From the NCBI GenBank assembly GCA_003222245.1, contig QHVH01000024.1:1-64000 (forward strand): a stretch of DNA of 64,000 nt, read 5' to 3'. Made by a program: the position numbers and the translations under genes. Positions 9,470-19,445 of the stretch are shown piece by piece (within the stretch, counting starts at the first letter, position 1; each line of letters begins with the position of its first letter). Origin of the DNA: Blastocatellia bacterium AA13. GTDB lineage: Bacteria; Acidobacteriota; Blastocatellia; UBA7656. The notes under the pieces are model-generated. The model did no database searches. It was not told the DNA's origin and saw only the letters and a list, made by a program, of their open reading frames with translations.

Positions 9470-12211
9470 ATGGCAACCCTCGACAAACTCATAGGCGAAA
9501 CGCTCGACGGCAAGTATCTCCTCGACCGCCTGCTTGGACAGGGCGGAATGGGCGCGGTCTTTCTGGCTACGCACATCGGAACCAAGCGAATCGTTGCGCT
9601 CAAGGTCATAGCTCCCCAGTTCACCGCCAATGAAGAGGTAGGCGAGCGATTTCGCCGCGAGGCCGAAGCCGCCGGCCGCATGCGCCATCCAAACGTGGTT
9701 AACGTGACCGATTTCGGATTCGCGCTCATGGGCCGCGACCGCATCGCATACCTCGTAATGGAATACCTGGATGGCTGTTCGCTCGACGACAAGCTCAAAG
9801 AGACTGGATCGCTGCCTCTCGCCTTCACCGTAGATATTGTCGAACAGATTTGCCTCGCCATCAGCCATGCTCATAAACAGGGAGTCATTCACCGCGATCT
9901 CAAACCGGACAATATATGGCTGCAACCGGATCAGCGCGGCGGGTACATAGTCAAGGTTCTGGATTTCGGTCTCGCGAAACTCCGAGACACTACGGCTGAT
10001 CAAGGCGACCAGGCCGAATCGCGCCTTTCAACGGGCGCGGAGACTCAGGCCCTTGCCCGATCCGTTCGCACGGTCGCGGGCAGGCAGACTACAAATACAC
10101 GGCAAGCAGGCTCCAACACCGTCGCGCCGGAAAATGGCTCTTCTTCGACCGTCGAAGCAGAAGCTCTCACCACGATCCAATCGCCCGCGGATCACGAAGA
10201 ACAAAAGACCGCTATTCTTCATCCGGCTGACGTGACCGGCATCGCGCCAGGAGAAACTCGCGCCGGCAACGATTCTGGAGCCCGCCAAAATGCGGCAGAC
10301 CAGCAGACCGATGGGATCACCCTTATTCAAAATCCGACAAACGACGATGAGGGCGTAACGAGGATTCAAGCCGGACCGCTTGATGAAGGCTCGGCGCAAG
10401 GATCATCGACTGCCGTTGGCGCGCGGGACAATACGCAAGGAGCCGGGAATTCCACGGCGTCGCAGTCAAACTCGCATCGATCCGGCGCAACCACCTTTGA
10501 CTCAGACACGGTTAAGCTCACTCGAATCGGCTCGGTTCTCGGGACGCCGCTCTATATGTCGCCCGAACAATGCCGGGGCGAAGCTCTCGACGCACGCTCG
10601 GACATCTATAGCCTCGGTGTAATCGTTTATCAGATGCTGGCAGGCGAGCCGCCCTTCAAGGGGAACATGATCGAGTTGATGGAGAAGCACATGAGCGAGC
10701 CTCCTCCTCGAATCAATGAGAAGCGGCCCGACCTTCCCATAGCAGTCGCGAACTTGATAATGGCTGCCATAGCCAAGAATCCGGAGCAGCGGCCTGCCAA
10801 TTCCGAGTCGTTCTCAGCCGCGTTGCGCGCGACCGCCGAAGGAGAGACCGAGATCTTGCGGCAGTCGAAAGCCTACTACTACACGTCGCAGCGCGTATTC
10901 TTCGGTCTTTCCGCGCTCGTGTATTTGCCTTTTGCGGTTCTGTCGATGGTGTTGAGCATCGTGCTGCCGAAGTTCGTTCCGCTGACTACGGTGGCGTCGG
11001 TTGCGATCTTTTACGTGTTCATATTTTTGCTGGTTCTCTTCGGAACAAAAATCTGCACCGCCGCCTGCGCGCTTGCAATCAAAGAGCTGCGCGGGAATCC
11101 CGAAGCGGCCATAAAACCGGGCCGGATATTCAGGATAGTCGCAGCGCGATCCCCCGCTATCGTAGGTACGGCAGCCGCCTATTATTTAAGCGTCCTGGCG
11201 GGTCTGATCAGATTCATAACGCCTGCGATAACGGCGGCCGTGGATGGGACGCTCTTTCCACAAATAGTGGTGCTTGAAAAACGGAGCGGCCCGGATGCGA
11301 TCGCGCGGTCGAAGCAGCTCATATCCAGGCTTCGGCCAATCGCCGCGGCGCTTCTGGCGCGTGAGTTCGGAATCAGTCTCGGCTCAATAGTGTTCTTCCC
11401 TTTCATCAGCGTGGGGCTGGCCATATTGTTCGGCGGTTCGGGCGCGGATTCCTTGAATGCGATGATTTCGCCCATGATGAGGCACTTTCTCGTCTTTTAC
11501 TGCTGGTTCATTCTGTGCATTATGCACACGCCTTACGATGCGATGCCTTTCGCGAGCCTCTATTTCAAGTCCAGACAGGCGCAAGGGGAGCCCGACGACG
11601 AAAGCGGTTCGGCGGCGGGACGCCGCTACGACCACCCATCGCGCAAGCCCGCGACGATCAGCAAAACGTCGCTGGCCTGGTTCACTATTCCTTTGCTCAT
11701 GCTCGCTTTTTTAATTGTGTTTCCCGCGACTGCCGGCAGGACGTCTCTTATCGAGTCGGTTCGACAGGGCAAGCAAAATTCAGTGCAAAGGATGCTCGCC
11801 GCCGGCAAGAGCCCTAATGTGACCAGGGCCGGCGGAACAAGCGCTTTGATGTATGCGTCACGAGACGGCTATGTCGATATCGCAAAGCTTCTGATCGACG
11901 CCGGGGCCAACGTTAATGCGCGCGACGGCGATGGAGACGACGCCCTTATGTACGCCGCGCTCGATGGACGATCGGAAGTCATATCGCTGCTGCTCTCCAA
12001 CGGAGCGAATCTGAACGGGAAGAACAACCATTCCGAGACCGCTCTGCTGGCGGCCGCGCGAAGAGGCCGTACCGAAACGGTGAGGCGACTGCTGGCGGCT
12101 GGGCCCGACGTCACCGTCAAAAACGACAAGGGCAAGACTGCTCTTGAGTGCGCTGAGGAAGAAGGCCACCTACAGGTCGCGGATCTCCTGAAACAAGTCG
12201 GCGAGAAATGA
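9470..12211 (+). CDS. Membrane serine/threonine protein kinase with ankyrin repeats
   Basis: This 913-residue protein has three parts. Residues 10-455 are a PknB-type kinase: glycine loop LGQGGMGAV (22-30), VAIK-type lysine in IVALKVI, catalytic HRDLKPDN (141-148) and DFG at 165-167. The APE-type motif SPE does not come until 364-366. The 170-180 residues between them (about 172-350) are Ser/Thr/Gln/Asn-rich and unlike any kinase core, a very large activation-loop insertion. Residues 475-755 hold about six hydrophobic segments, so the kinase is membrane anchored. Residues 758-913 form four or five ankyrin repeats (for example TSALMYASRDGYVDIAKLLIDAGA), which probably lie on the opposite side of the membrane or bind a partner. 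No neighbouring gene points to a substrate. A PP2C phosphatase lies 46 kb away. Confidence 0.9.
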   Translation: MATLDKLIGETLDGKYLLDRLLGQGGMGAVFLATHIGTKRIVALKVIAPQFTANEEVGERFRREAEAAGRMRHPNVVNVTDFGFALMGRDRIAYLVMEYLDGCSLDDKLKETGSLPLAFTVDIVEQICLAISHAHKQGVIHRDLKPDNIWLQPDQRGGYIVKVLDFGLAKLRDTTADQGDQAESRLSTGAETQALARSVRTVAGRQTTNTRQAGSNTVAPENGSSSTVEAEALTTIQSPADHEEQKTAILHPADVTGIAPGETRAGNDSGARQNAADQQTDGITLIQNPTNDDEGVTRIQAGPLDEGSAQGSSTAVGARDNTQGAGNSTASQSNSHRSGATTFDSDTVKLTRIGSVLGTPLYMSPEQCRGEALDARSDIYSLGVIVYQMLAGEPPFKGNMIELMEKHMSEPPPRINEKRPDLPIAVANLIMAAIAKNPEQRPANSESFSAALRATAEGETEILRQSKAYYYTSQRVFFGLSALVYLPFAVLSMVLSIVLPKFVPLTTVASVAIFYVFIFLLVLFGTKICTAACALAIKELRGNPEAAIKPGRIFRIVAARSPAIVGTAAAYYLSVLAGLIRFITPAITAAVDGTLFPQIVVLEKRSGPDAIARSKQLISRLRPIAAALLAREFGISLGSIVFFPFISVGLAILFGGSGADSLNAMISPMMRHFLVFYCWFILCIMHTPYDAMPFASLYFKSRQAQGEPDDESGSAAGRRYDHPSRKPATISKTSLAWFTIPLLMLAFLIVFPATAGRTSLIESVRQGKQNSVQRMLAAGKSPNVTRAGGTSALMYASRDGYVDIAKLLIDAGANVNARDGDGDDALMYAALDGRSEVISLLLSNGANLNGKNNHSETALLAAARRGRTETVRRLLAAGPDVTVKNDKGKTALECAEEEGHLQVADLLKQVGEK

Positions 12212-12252
12212 TGGAAATACCGCGAGTGAATTCGAAGTCTATGGAGTGAAGG

Positions 12253-12690
12253 ATGGAAGCGGAAACCAAAGCGAGGCCGAACGTAAAGCAAGCCGTGCCC
12301 TTTTTCGGTGTTACGGATATCGAAAAGTCGGTTCGCTACTATGTGGAGGGCATCGGCTTCGAAATGACTATGAGCTGGAGGCCTGAAGGCAAGCTTCGCT
12401 GGTGCTGGCTCAAGCTTGGAGACGCAGCTTTGATGCTCCAGGAATTTTGGAAGGAAGGGCATCACTCAAACGTTCCCGAAACGAAAGTGGGCGTGGGCGT
12501 CTCAATCTGTTTCGTCTGTGAAGACGCGCTCGCGATCTACCGAGAGGTCAAAGCGCAAGGGCTCAATCCGTCTCGGCCTTTTGTAGGGAACGGTATGTGG
12601 GTCACTTCCCTTCTCGACCCGGACGGCTATCGCCTCGAGTTCGAAAGCCCGACCGACACGCCGGAAGAAACGGTTCTTTCCGAAGACTAA
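12253..12690 (+). CDS. VOC (glyoxalase/bleomycin-resistance) family protein
   Basis: This 145-residue protein has the paired beta-alpha-beta-beta-beta units of the vicinal oxygen chelate superfamily. The first unit begins AVPFFGVTDIEKSVRYYVEGIGFEM and the second includes SICFVCEDALAIYREVKAQG. It ends with the family-typical LLDPDGYRLEFESP. The substrate cannot be predicted: members include glyoxalases, dioxygenases and antibiotic-binding proteins. A second, shorter VOC gene follows 15 bases later, and the two are probably co-transcribed and could form a heterodimer. The gene follows the kinase by 41 bases in the same orientation. Confidence 0.83.
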   Translation: MEAETKARPNVKQAVPFFGVTDIEKSVRYYVEGIGFEMTMSWRPEGKLRWCWLKLGDAALMLQEFWKEGHHSNVPETKVGVGVSICFVCEDALAIYREVKAQGLNPSRPFVGNGMWVTSLLDPDGYRLEFESPTDTPEETVLSED

Positions 12691-12705
12691 GATAAAGGGT
12701 GAGAG

Positions 12706-13092
12706 ATGAAAGCGATCTTCAAAAGAGCGGCTCCGTACGCCGACGACGAGATGAACCTGCCGGTCGAGAATGTCGATGCGGCCATTCCATTTTATGAGAC
12801 CGTAATGGGATTCCGGCTCATCTCCCGAAGCGATTCGCCGCACAAAGCGGCGATACTTGAAAGAGATTCGATCAAAATCGGCCTGGCTGAAAACGGCGGC
12901 GATCCCACTCAGGAAGGCTGCTTCTTTGAAGTCGACAACGCCGAAACGGCTTTCGACGAGCTGAAATCAAACGGCTTGGCGAAAGAGGACGCGGACTTCA
13001 GAATTGATAAGCACGGCGAGACCTCCTACAAGGTGTTTTTCGTCATCGCGCCGGACGGGCTTTGTTACTGCCTTGGCGAACGCCGGAACTGA
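12706..13092 (+). CDS. VOC family protein
   Basis: This 128-residue vicinal oxygen chelate protein has a good ribosome binding site (AAAGGGTGAGAG) upstream of the ATG. The sequence LPVENVDAAIPFYETVMGFRLI marks the first unit, and GCFFEVDNAETAFDELKSNG with VFFVIAPDGLCYCLGE marks the second. It is distinct from its neighbour rather than a recent duplicate. The pairing of two VOC genes with a DUF2277 gene 10 bases downstream suggests one small transcription unit of unknown purpose. Confidence 0.8.
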   Translation: MKAIFKRAAPYADDEMNLPVENVDAAIPFYETVMGFRLISRSDSPHKAAILERDSIKIGLAENGGDPTQEGCFFEVDNAETAFDELKSNGLAKEDADFRIDKHGETSYKVFFVIAPDGLCYCLGERRN

Positions 13093-13102
13093 GATCAGAT
13101 CA

Positions 13103-13372
13103 ATGTGCAGAAACATCAGGACGCTACACAACTTCGAGCCGCCGGTTACGGAGGAAGAGATTCGCGCCGCTTCAGTGCAGTTCGTGCGAACAATCAGCGG
13201 CTTTGCGAAGCCTTCGAAGGCAAATGAGGCGGCGTTCGTTACCGCGGTTGACGACATCGCCAGGATCTCCGGCAAGCTGCTGGCATCTCTCAAATCAAGT
13301 GCTCCTCCGAGAAATCGCGAGGACGAGGCGGCGAAAGCACGGGAGCGCTCCGCACAGCGATTCCCACGATGA
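13103..13372 (+). CDS. DUF2277 family protein
   Basis: Starting at ATG 13103, this 89-residue protein matches the short DUF2277 family throughout. It begins MCRNIRTLHNFEPPVTEEEI, has the central segment FVRTISGFAKPSKANEAAF, and ends with APPRNREDEAAKARERSAQRF. The family is widespread in soil bacteria and its function is unknown. The N-terminal Cys-Arg-Asn is a conserved family feature. A longer in-frame start at 13004 lies within the preceding VOC gene and is not needed. Confidence 0.85.
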   Translation: MCRNIRTLHNFEPPVTEEEIRAASVQFVRTISGFAKPSKANEAAFVTAVDDIARISGKLLASLKSSAPPRNREDEAAKARERSAQRFPR

Positions 13373-13386
13373 GCCACGATGAGCAA

Positions 13387-13413
13387 TGTAGGCTTGAAAG
13401 GACGATTATAAAA
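13387..13413 (+). repeat. Partial copy of dispersed repeat A
   Basis: The segment TGTAGGCTTGAAAGGACGAT and the bases after it are a degenerate match to the left end of the repeat found at 33.2 and 44.0 kb. Only the first 27 bases or so are recognisable. It sits just before two copies of repeat B, the same order as in the 33 kb patch. Confidence 0.55.
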
Positions 13414-13455
13414 TCGGAGTTCCTACGTTCCGATTCGGGAATGAAATCCTCCTCC

Positions 13456-13589
13456 GCACCGGGGGCTGCGCTGCGCTGAGCCCCGGCTATTGACGCGTTC
13501 CCCTGCAGGGAACATACCTGCCTCTCCTTAGCACCGGGGGCTGCGCTGCGCTGGCCCCCGGCTATTGGCGCGTTCCCGTTCAGGGAACA
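13456..13589. repeat. Dispersed repeat B, two tandem copies
   Basis: Two 59-base units (13456-13514 and 13531-13589) repeat with a 75-base period. Each begins GCACCGGGGGCTGCGCTGCG, continues to an inverted CCCCGGC, and ends with a second small hairpin GTTCCC/GGGAAC. A third copy of the same 59-base length lies at 33551-33609. The units are hairpin-forming, intergenic and almost identical, resembling REP-type elements. An open frame on the minus strand across this patch (13290-13595) is an artefact of the repeats. The intergenic stretch 13373-13721 holds only these repeats and the promoter of the next gene. Confidence 0.85.
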
Positions 13590-13656
13590 ACCCACCGATC
13601 ATCTGGAACTCAACGGCTCGAAATGATGACGCGCGCTCTTGCGCTGATGGCCTCAT

Positions 13657-13684
13657 TTTACGCGTAAACCTGCGTTGTGATAAT
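13657..13684 (+). promoter_or_regulatory. Possible promoter of acetyl-CoA synthetase
   Basis: TTTACG (13657-13662) and GATAAT (13679-13684) are separated by 16 bases, 38 bases before the chosen ATG. The -10 box matches five of six consensus bases and the -35 four of six. Moderate evidence only. Confidence 0.35.
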
Positions 13685-13721
13685 TTGCTTCACTCAATCA
13701 GCAATCGCGTGGAGGAAGCGA

Positions 13722-15668
<1,947 letters not shown>

Positions 15669-15711
15669 TGATGAGCAAGGTTGAGTTGATGGTGACCGGC
15701 GAGGCTTTCCT

Positions 15712-16377
15712 ATGACTCCTGTCAGGATCATGCTTTTTGATCTGGACGGAACCTTGATCGATTCGCTGACGGACATCGCGACCTCCGTGAACCGGATGCT
15801 TGCGGAACTCGATCGTCCGGCGGTAGACGAATCGGCGGTGGCTCGCTTTGTCGGAGACGGCGTGAGAGTCCTGGTTTACCGGGCTCTCACCGCTACTGAG
15901 CCCGCTCATCGGCCGCCCGATGATAACCTTCACGCGGATGGACTTGCGCTGATGCGAAAGCATTACTCACATCAGATGCTCGCCGCGACAAGGCTCTATC
16001 CGGGAGTCTCCGAGACGCTTCAACATTTCGGCAATAAGCCAAAGGCCATCGTAACCAGCAAAGAGACGGAGTTCACCCGGACGATAATCAATCATCTCGG
16101 AATAGCTCATCATTTTGAGTGCGTGGTCGGCGGCGATACGATTCCCGAGCGAAAACCTGATCCGCGGCCCGTGCTCGAAGCAATCATTCAGCTCGGCGGA
16201 TCGCCGGACGAAGCCGTGATGATCGGCGACAGCGAAAACGACATAGCAGCCGGAAGCCGCGCGGGCGCCCGGACCTGTGGAGTTACCTACGGATTTAGGA
16301 GCGCCGAACAACTGAAGCTCGCGGCTCCCGATTTCACCATAGACCAATTCGCGTCGCTCACGACTCTGTTTGAATAA
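15712..16377 (+). CDS. HAD phosphatase, phosphoglycolate phosphatase-like
   Basis: This 221-residue HAD hydrolase has a C1-type cap. Motif I is LFDLDGTLIDS with nucleophile D10 and D12. Motif II is the serine of KAIVTSKE, the motif III lysine is in ERKPDPRP, and motif IV is MIGDSENDIAAG. The combination is typical of phosphoglycolate phosphatase (Gph) and close relatives such as pyrophosphatase PpaX, which remove phosphate from small two- or three-carbon phosphates. The exact substrate is not determined. It is followed 24 bases later by a second, different HAD gene. Confidence 0.8.
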   Translation: MTPVRIMLFDLDGTLIDSLTDIATSVNRMLAELDRPAVDESAVARFVGDGVRVLVYRALTATEPAHRPPDDNLHADGLALMRKHYSHQMLAATRLYPGVSETLQHFGNKPKAIVTSKETEFTRTIINHLGIAHHFECVVGGDTIPERKPDPRPVLEAIIQLGGSPDEAVMIGDSENDIAAGSRAGARTCGVTYGFRSAEQLKLAAPDFTIDQFASLTTLFE

Positions 16378-16401
16378 TGCAAATTGGATTGAGGCGGAAC
16401 T

Positions 16402-16950
16402 GTGAATAAGACTCGCGACGAAGTGATAGCAAGAGCCGCGAAAATAAAGCTGCTCGTTATGGACTGTGACGGCGTGCTTACCGACGGCCGCATAATACCG
16501 ATGCCGGAAGGCGAAGAGACCAAGCAATTCGATTCAAAGGATGGCCACGGATTGCGGATGGCTTCGCGCGCGGGATTGCGTTTGGCGATAATCTCCGGGC
16601 GCAAGTCGTTCGCGGTGAGGGCGCGCGCCGAGGATCTCGGCATCCATCATCTCTACGAAAAGGCCTACAACAAACTAGAACCCTTCAAAGAGGTCACGGA
16701 CGCGGAAGGAGTGGTCTTTGATGAGGTCTGCGTGATGGGCGACGACGTAACCGACATCCCCTTGCTGAGGCGAGCCGGCCTGGCGATTGCGGTAGCAGAC
16801 GCCATGGAAGATGCCCGAGCTCATGCCCACTATGTAACCGAACACGCCGGAGGAAAGGGAGCAGTAAGAGAAGTCGTCGAGCTGATTTTAAAGGCGCAGG
16901 ACCGGTGGGCGGCCGCGATGGAACGCTACTATGAAGAAGGCCTTTCATAA
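16402..16950 (+). CDS. KdsC-like HAD phosphatase (KDO-8-phosphate phosphatase type)
   Basis: This 182-residue, capless HAD-IIIA protein resembles KdsC. It has KLLVMDCDGVLTDG (motif I), AIISGRKS (motif II), YEKAYNKLEPF (lysine region) and VCVMGDDVTDIPLLRRAG (motif IV). The family works as a tetramer and makes 3-deoxy-D-manno-octulosonate for lipopolysaccharide, or the related nonulosonate/2-keto-sugar acids. The start is GTG at 16402 after GAGGCGG. No kdsA, kdsB or other lipopolysaccharide gene is nearby, so the sugar acid is uncertain. A glycosyltransferase gene lies 5.5 kb away but is not linked. Confidence 0.8.
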   Translation: MNKTRDEVIARAAKIKLLVMDCDGVLTDGRIIPMPEGEETKQFDSKDGHGLRMASRAGLRLAIISGRKSFAVRARAEDLGIHHLYEKAYNKLEPFKEVTDAEGVVFDEVCVMGDDVTDIPLLRRAGLAIAVADAMEDARAHAHYVTEHAGGKGAVREVVELILKAQDRWAAAMERYYEEGLS

Positions 16951-17009
16951 CGGACAACTTTCTCGTAAGGGACGACCTTTATTGTGCACGCTCTGATATC
17001 AACTTTTGC

Positions 17010-17038
17010 TTGACCCTTTAGCTGACCATTCGTATGAT
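17010..17038 (+). promoter_or_regulatory. Sigma-70-type promoter of ilvE
   Basis: TTGACC (17010-17015), a 17-base spacer and TATGAT (17033-17038) make one of the best promoter matches in the window (five of six bases in each box). Transcription would start near 17045, giving a leader of about 100 bases before ilvE. Confidence 0.65.
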
Positions 17039-17142
17039 GCTGTGTGCGATTTAGACCTTCAGTTTTCCCGACATCCCGGATCCATCAGTTCTGTCTCTCT
17101 TTCCATTTCGAAGCAATCAAATATAGAAAAAGGAGTTGAGCT

Positions 17143-18111
17143 ATGAGAGCTGACACCGAGCACGGCGCATATGTCTGGCACAACGGGAGCCTCATTCCTT
17201 GGGAAGACGCGAATATCCACGTAATGTCTCATGTAGTTAATTACGGTTCCTCCATTTTTGAAGGAATCCGTTGCTACAAGACAAAGCGAGGCTCGGCAGT
17301 CTTCAGGCTTAACGAGCACATCGACCGCCTTCTGAATTCGGCTCACATCTATCGCATGGACATCCCATATACGGCGGAAGACATCCGCCTCGCATGCGGC
17401 GAGTTAATTCGTGCCGACGGCTACGACGAGTGCTACCTTCGCCCGCTTGTATTCAGGGGATTCGGGACATTTGGAGTCAATCCGTTTCCAGCTCCGATCG
17501 AAACCTATGTCTGTGCATGGAAGTGGGGACAGTACCTCGGCGCTGATTCCATAGAAGCAGGCGTGGATGTTTGCGTATCCAGTTGGACGCGGATCGCGCC
17601 CAATACGCTTCCGTCCATGGCAAAGGCCGGCGCCAATTATATGAACTCCCAGTTGATCAAGATGGAAGCGGTGCTGAACGGTTATTCCGAAGGCATAGCG
17701 CTGGACAGCGGCGGATACATAAGCGAGGGCTCGGGCGAGAACATCTTCCTGATCAACGACGGCACGGTTATGACGCCCCCGCTGTATTCGACTATATTGC
17801 CCGGTATCACCCGCGACTCCGTCATTCAGATATGTGGAAGGCTTGGAATACCCGTTATCGAGCGAGCAATCCCACGCGAGATGCTTTACATCGCGGACGA
17901 GGTATTCTTTACCGGCACCGCCGCCGAGATAACTCCCATCAGATCGGTCGACAAAGTCAAGGTGGGATGCGGACGGCGCGGTCCCATGACGGAACTCATC
18001 CAGAATGAGTTCTATCGAGTGCTCACCGGCGCCGCCGAGGATACATACGGTTGGCTTACGCCCGTCGAAGCCTTGAAGCCGCTCGCGCAAACCGAGGCGC
18101 AACTGGCTTAA
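17143..18111 (+). CDS. ilvE: Branched-chain amino acid aminotransferase
   Basis: This 322-residue fold-type IV PLP aminotransferase interconverts leucine, isoleucine and valine with their 2-oxo acids. The PLP lysine is K161 in [14 protein letters not shown]. The N-terminal [16 protein letters not shown] and the [12 protein letters not shown] segment are diagnostic of IlvE rather than D-amino acid aminotransferase or 4-amino-4-deoxychorismate lyase. PLP phosphate binding is completed by [11 protein letters not shown]. The ribosome binding site AAAGGAG and a good upstream promoter support this start and an independent transcript. No other ilv or leu gene is in the window. Confidence 0.93.
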   Translation: MRADTEHGAYVWHNGSLIPWEDANIHVMSHVVNYGSSIFEGIRCYKTKRGSAVFRLNEHIDRLLNSAHIYRMDIPYTAEDIRLACGELIRADGYDECYLRPLVFRGFGTFGVNPFPAPIETYVCAWKWGQYLGADSIEAGVDVCVSSWTRIAPNTLPSMAKAGANYMNSQLIKMEAVLNGYSEGIALDSGGYISEGSGENIFLINDGTVMTPPLYSTILPGITRDSVIQICGRLGIPVIERAIPREMLYIADEVFFTGTAAEITPIRSVDKVKVGCGRRGPMTELIQNEFYRVLTGAAEDTYGWLTPVEALKPLAQTEAQLA

Positions 18112-18159
18112 GCAATCGGACGGGAATAGTCCATCCAGGGGCAAAGGCTCTGAAGATCG

Positions 18160-18192
18160 GGAGCGCCGAATCACAGTCAGATTGGGCGCTCC
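18160..18192 (+). terminator. Inverted repeat after ilvE, possible terminator
   Basis: GGAGCGCC (18160-18167) pairs with GGCGCTCC (18185-18192) across a 17-base loop, about 50 bases after the ilvE stop. There is no T-run after it, so a Rho-independent terminator is not clear. Confidence 0.3.
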
Positions 18193-18301
18193 TCTATCGG
18201 AGCGAGGGAAAATCTGGGGCCAATAGCAGTGATCGATTGAGTTAATAGACTCGAGTCGCGCTTCAAACCACACCGATGCACCACCGTCACTATCCATTTC
18301 G

Positions 18302-18331
18302 TTGACAAGCTTTAATTTGCTTTGCTAGCCT
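18302..18331 (+). promoter_or_regulatory. Possible promoter of the Lol-like cluster
   Basis: A perfect TTGACA (18302-18307) is followed after 18 bases by TAGCCT (18326-18331), a poor -10 box. It lies about 65 bases before the first gene of the cluster. The -35 match makes it worth noting; the -10 is weak. Confidence 0.4.
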
Positions 18332-18395
18332 TTTTGGTTGATTAACAACCCCCGCGCACCGCAGGAGACTCAGGGCGCATGGAGTCATACTTATA

Positions 18396-19445
18396 GTGAG
18401 ATCGGCAACCCGCATTCTTACATTCCTACTGGCTACAGTTTCACTTGCAGGAACCGCCTGCATCAGACGAGTCAAGGAGCCCGAGTTGCTTCACGCGAAC
18501 GATCCGCTCGCGACCAACGTCCTCGTCGACCGCATCAATTCCTACTCCCAACTGGTGAGCTTCTCGGCCCAGTCGAGCATTGAAGTCAAAGTTTATTTCG
18601 CTACGGCGGCCTCCGATAAATATCCAGCGGGCAATCTATTGATCAGCCTGCAGCGCCCGGAAAAGATCCGGATGATCGTGACCGCGCCCGCGCCGCTTAC
18701 ACGCGACATCGCCGACATGACGAGCGATGGTTCTCAATTTCGGCTGGCTGTTTATTATCCAACCGAAAAGAGGGCCTTCATTCACGGAAGTAATCTCGGC
18801 GACTACAAGCGAATTAACGAACAGGAGCTCAAAGAAACCGCCGATCCCCGCCTTAGAAACGCCGGCGCGCTCGCCAATATCCGGCCGCAGCATCTGACGG
18901 AGGCATTTCTGATAAGGCCCATCGCAGAGGACGGCCGCACTGACTTCTTTCGCGAAGAACTCACTCAACTGGAGCCTTCAGACCACGCGGACAAGAAGAG
19001 CCCGCTCGTAAGGCGCGCTTATTATGTGCTCTACGTCCTGGATCATCACGACAACGGCAAGAGCGCTCTCAGGCGCAAGTTCTGGTTCGATCGAACGCGG
19101 CCGGGCACGCCGCTGGTTCGCCAACAGACATTCGAGAACGGAGGGGGCAAACTCGGAAGCGATATCTTCTACACCGGCGAATTCAAGGTTAACGCCTCCC
19201 AAAAGTCGTGGCCTACCACAACCGTAATCGATCGGCTGAACGACGGCTATAGCCTCGCTCTCGAACTGGACCCCGACTCCATTCAGATTAATGGAGAGAT
19301 GCCCGCAACGGCCTTTCGACTGGAGAACGTTCAGCAGTTGAAGGAGATCGATCTCGATCAACCTACGAAGGCGGAAGCCGATCGATCGAAGGACCATCAG
19401 CCTCCGCCGAATAAAAACCTGCAAAAGCGCTTGCACCCGCAATAA
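18396..19445 (+). CDS. LolB/DUF4292-like outer-membrane lipoprotein (putative)
   Basis: The 349-residue product starts at GTG with a hydrophobic signal followed by AGTACIRR, an imperfect lipobox whose cysteine would be residue 22. The body has the pattern of the LolA/LolB fold. It reads SAQSSIEVKVYF, then GNLLISLQRPEKIRMIVTAPAP (a beta-hairpin 'rPekiR' signature), then DMTSDGSQFRLAVYYPTEKRAFIHGS. About 80 C-terminal residues are charged and proline-rich. The stop overlaps the permease start (TAATG). LolB accepts lipoproteins at the outer membrane, and here the neighbours are an ABC permease, an ATPase and a LolA-like carrier, so a role in lipoprotein transfer is a reasonable inference. The fold assignment was made by eye and is not certain. 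Confidence 0.6.
   Translation: MRSATRILTFLLATVSLAGTACIRRVKEPELLHANDPLATNVLVDRINSYSQLVSFSAQSSIEVKVYFATAASDKYPAGNLLISLQRPEKIRMIVTAPAPLTRDIADMTSDGSQFRLAVYYPTEKRAFIHGSNLGDYKRINEQELKETADPRLRNAGALANIRPQHLTEAFLIRPIAEDGRTDFFREELTQLEPSDHADKKSPLVRRAYYVLYVLDHHDNGKSALRRKFWFDRTRPGTPLVRQQTFENGGGKLGSDIFYTGEFKVNASQKSWPTTTVIDRLNDGYSLALELDPDSIQINGEMPATAFRLENVQQLKEIDLDQPTKAEADRSKDHQPPPNKNLQKRLHPQ

Noticed and set aside
13456-13589. CRISPR-like array
   Set aside because: Only two near-identical units with a short spacer that is not unique-looking; units are 59 bases and internally palindromic, and there are no cas genes.
13290-13595. Open frame on the minus strand across the 13.5 kb repeats, rich in AQRSAAPGA
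   Set aside because: It is made of two translated copies of a palindromic intergenic repeat. There is no ribosome binding site and the pattern recurs wherever the repeat does.
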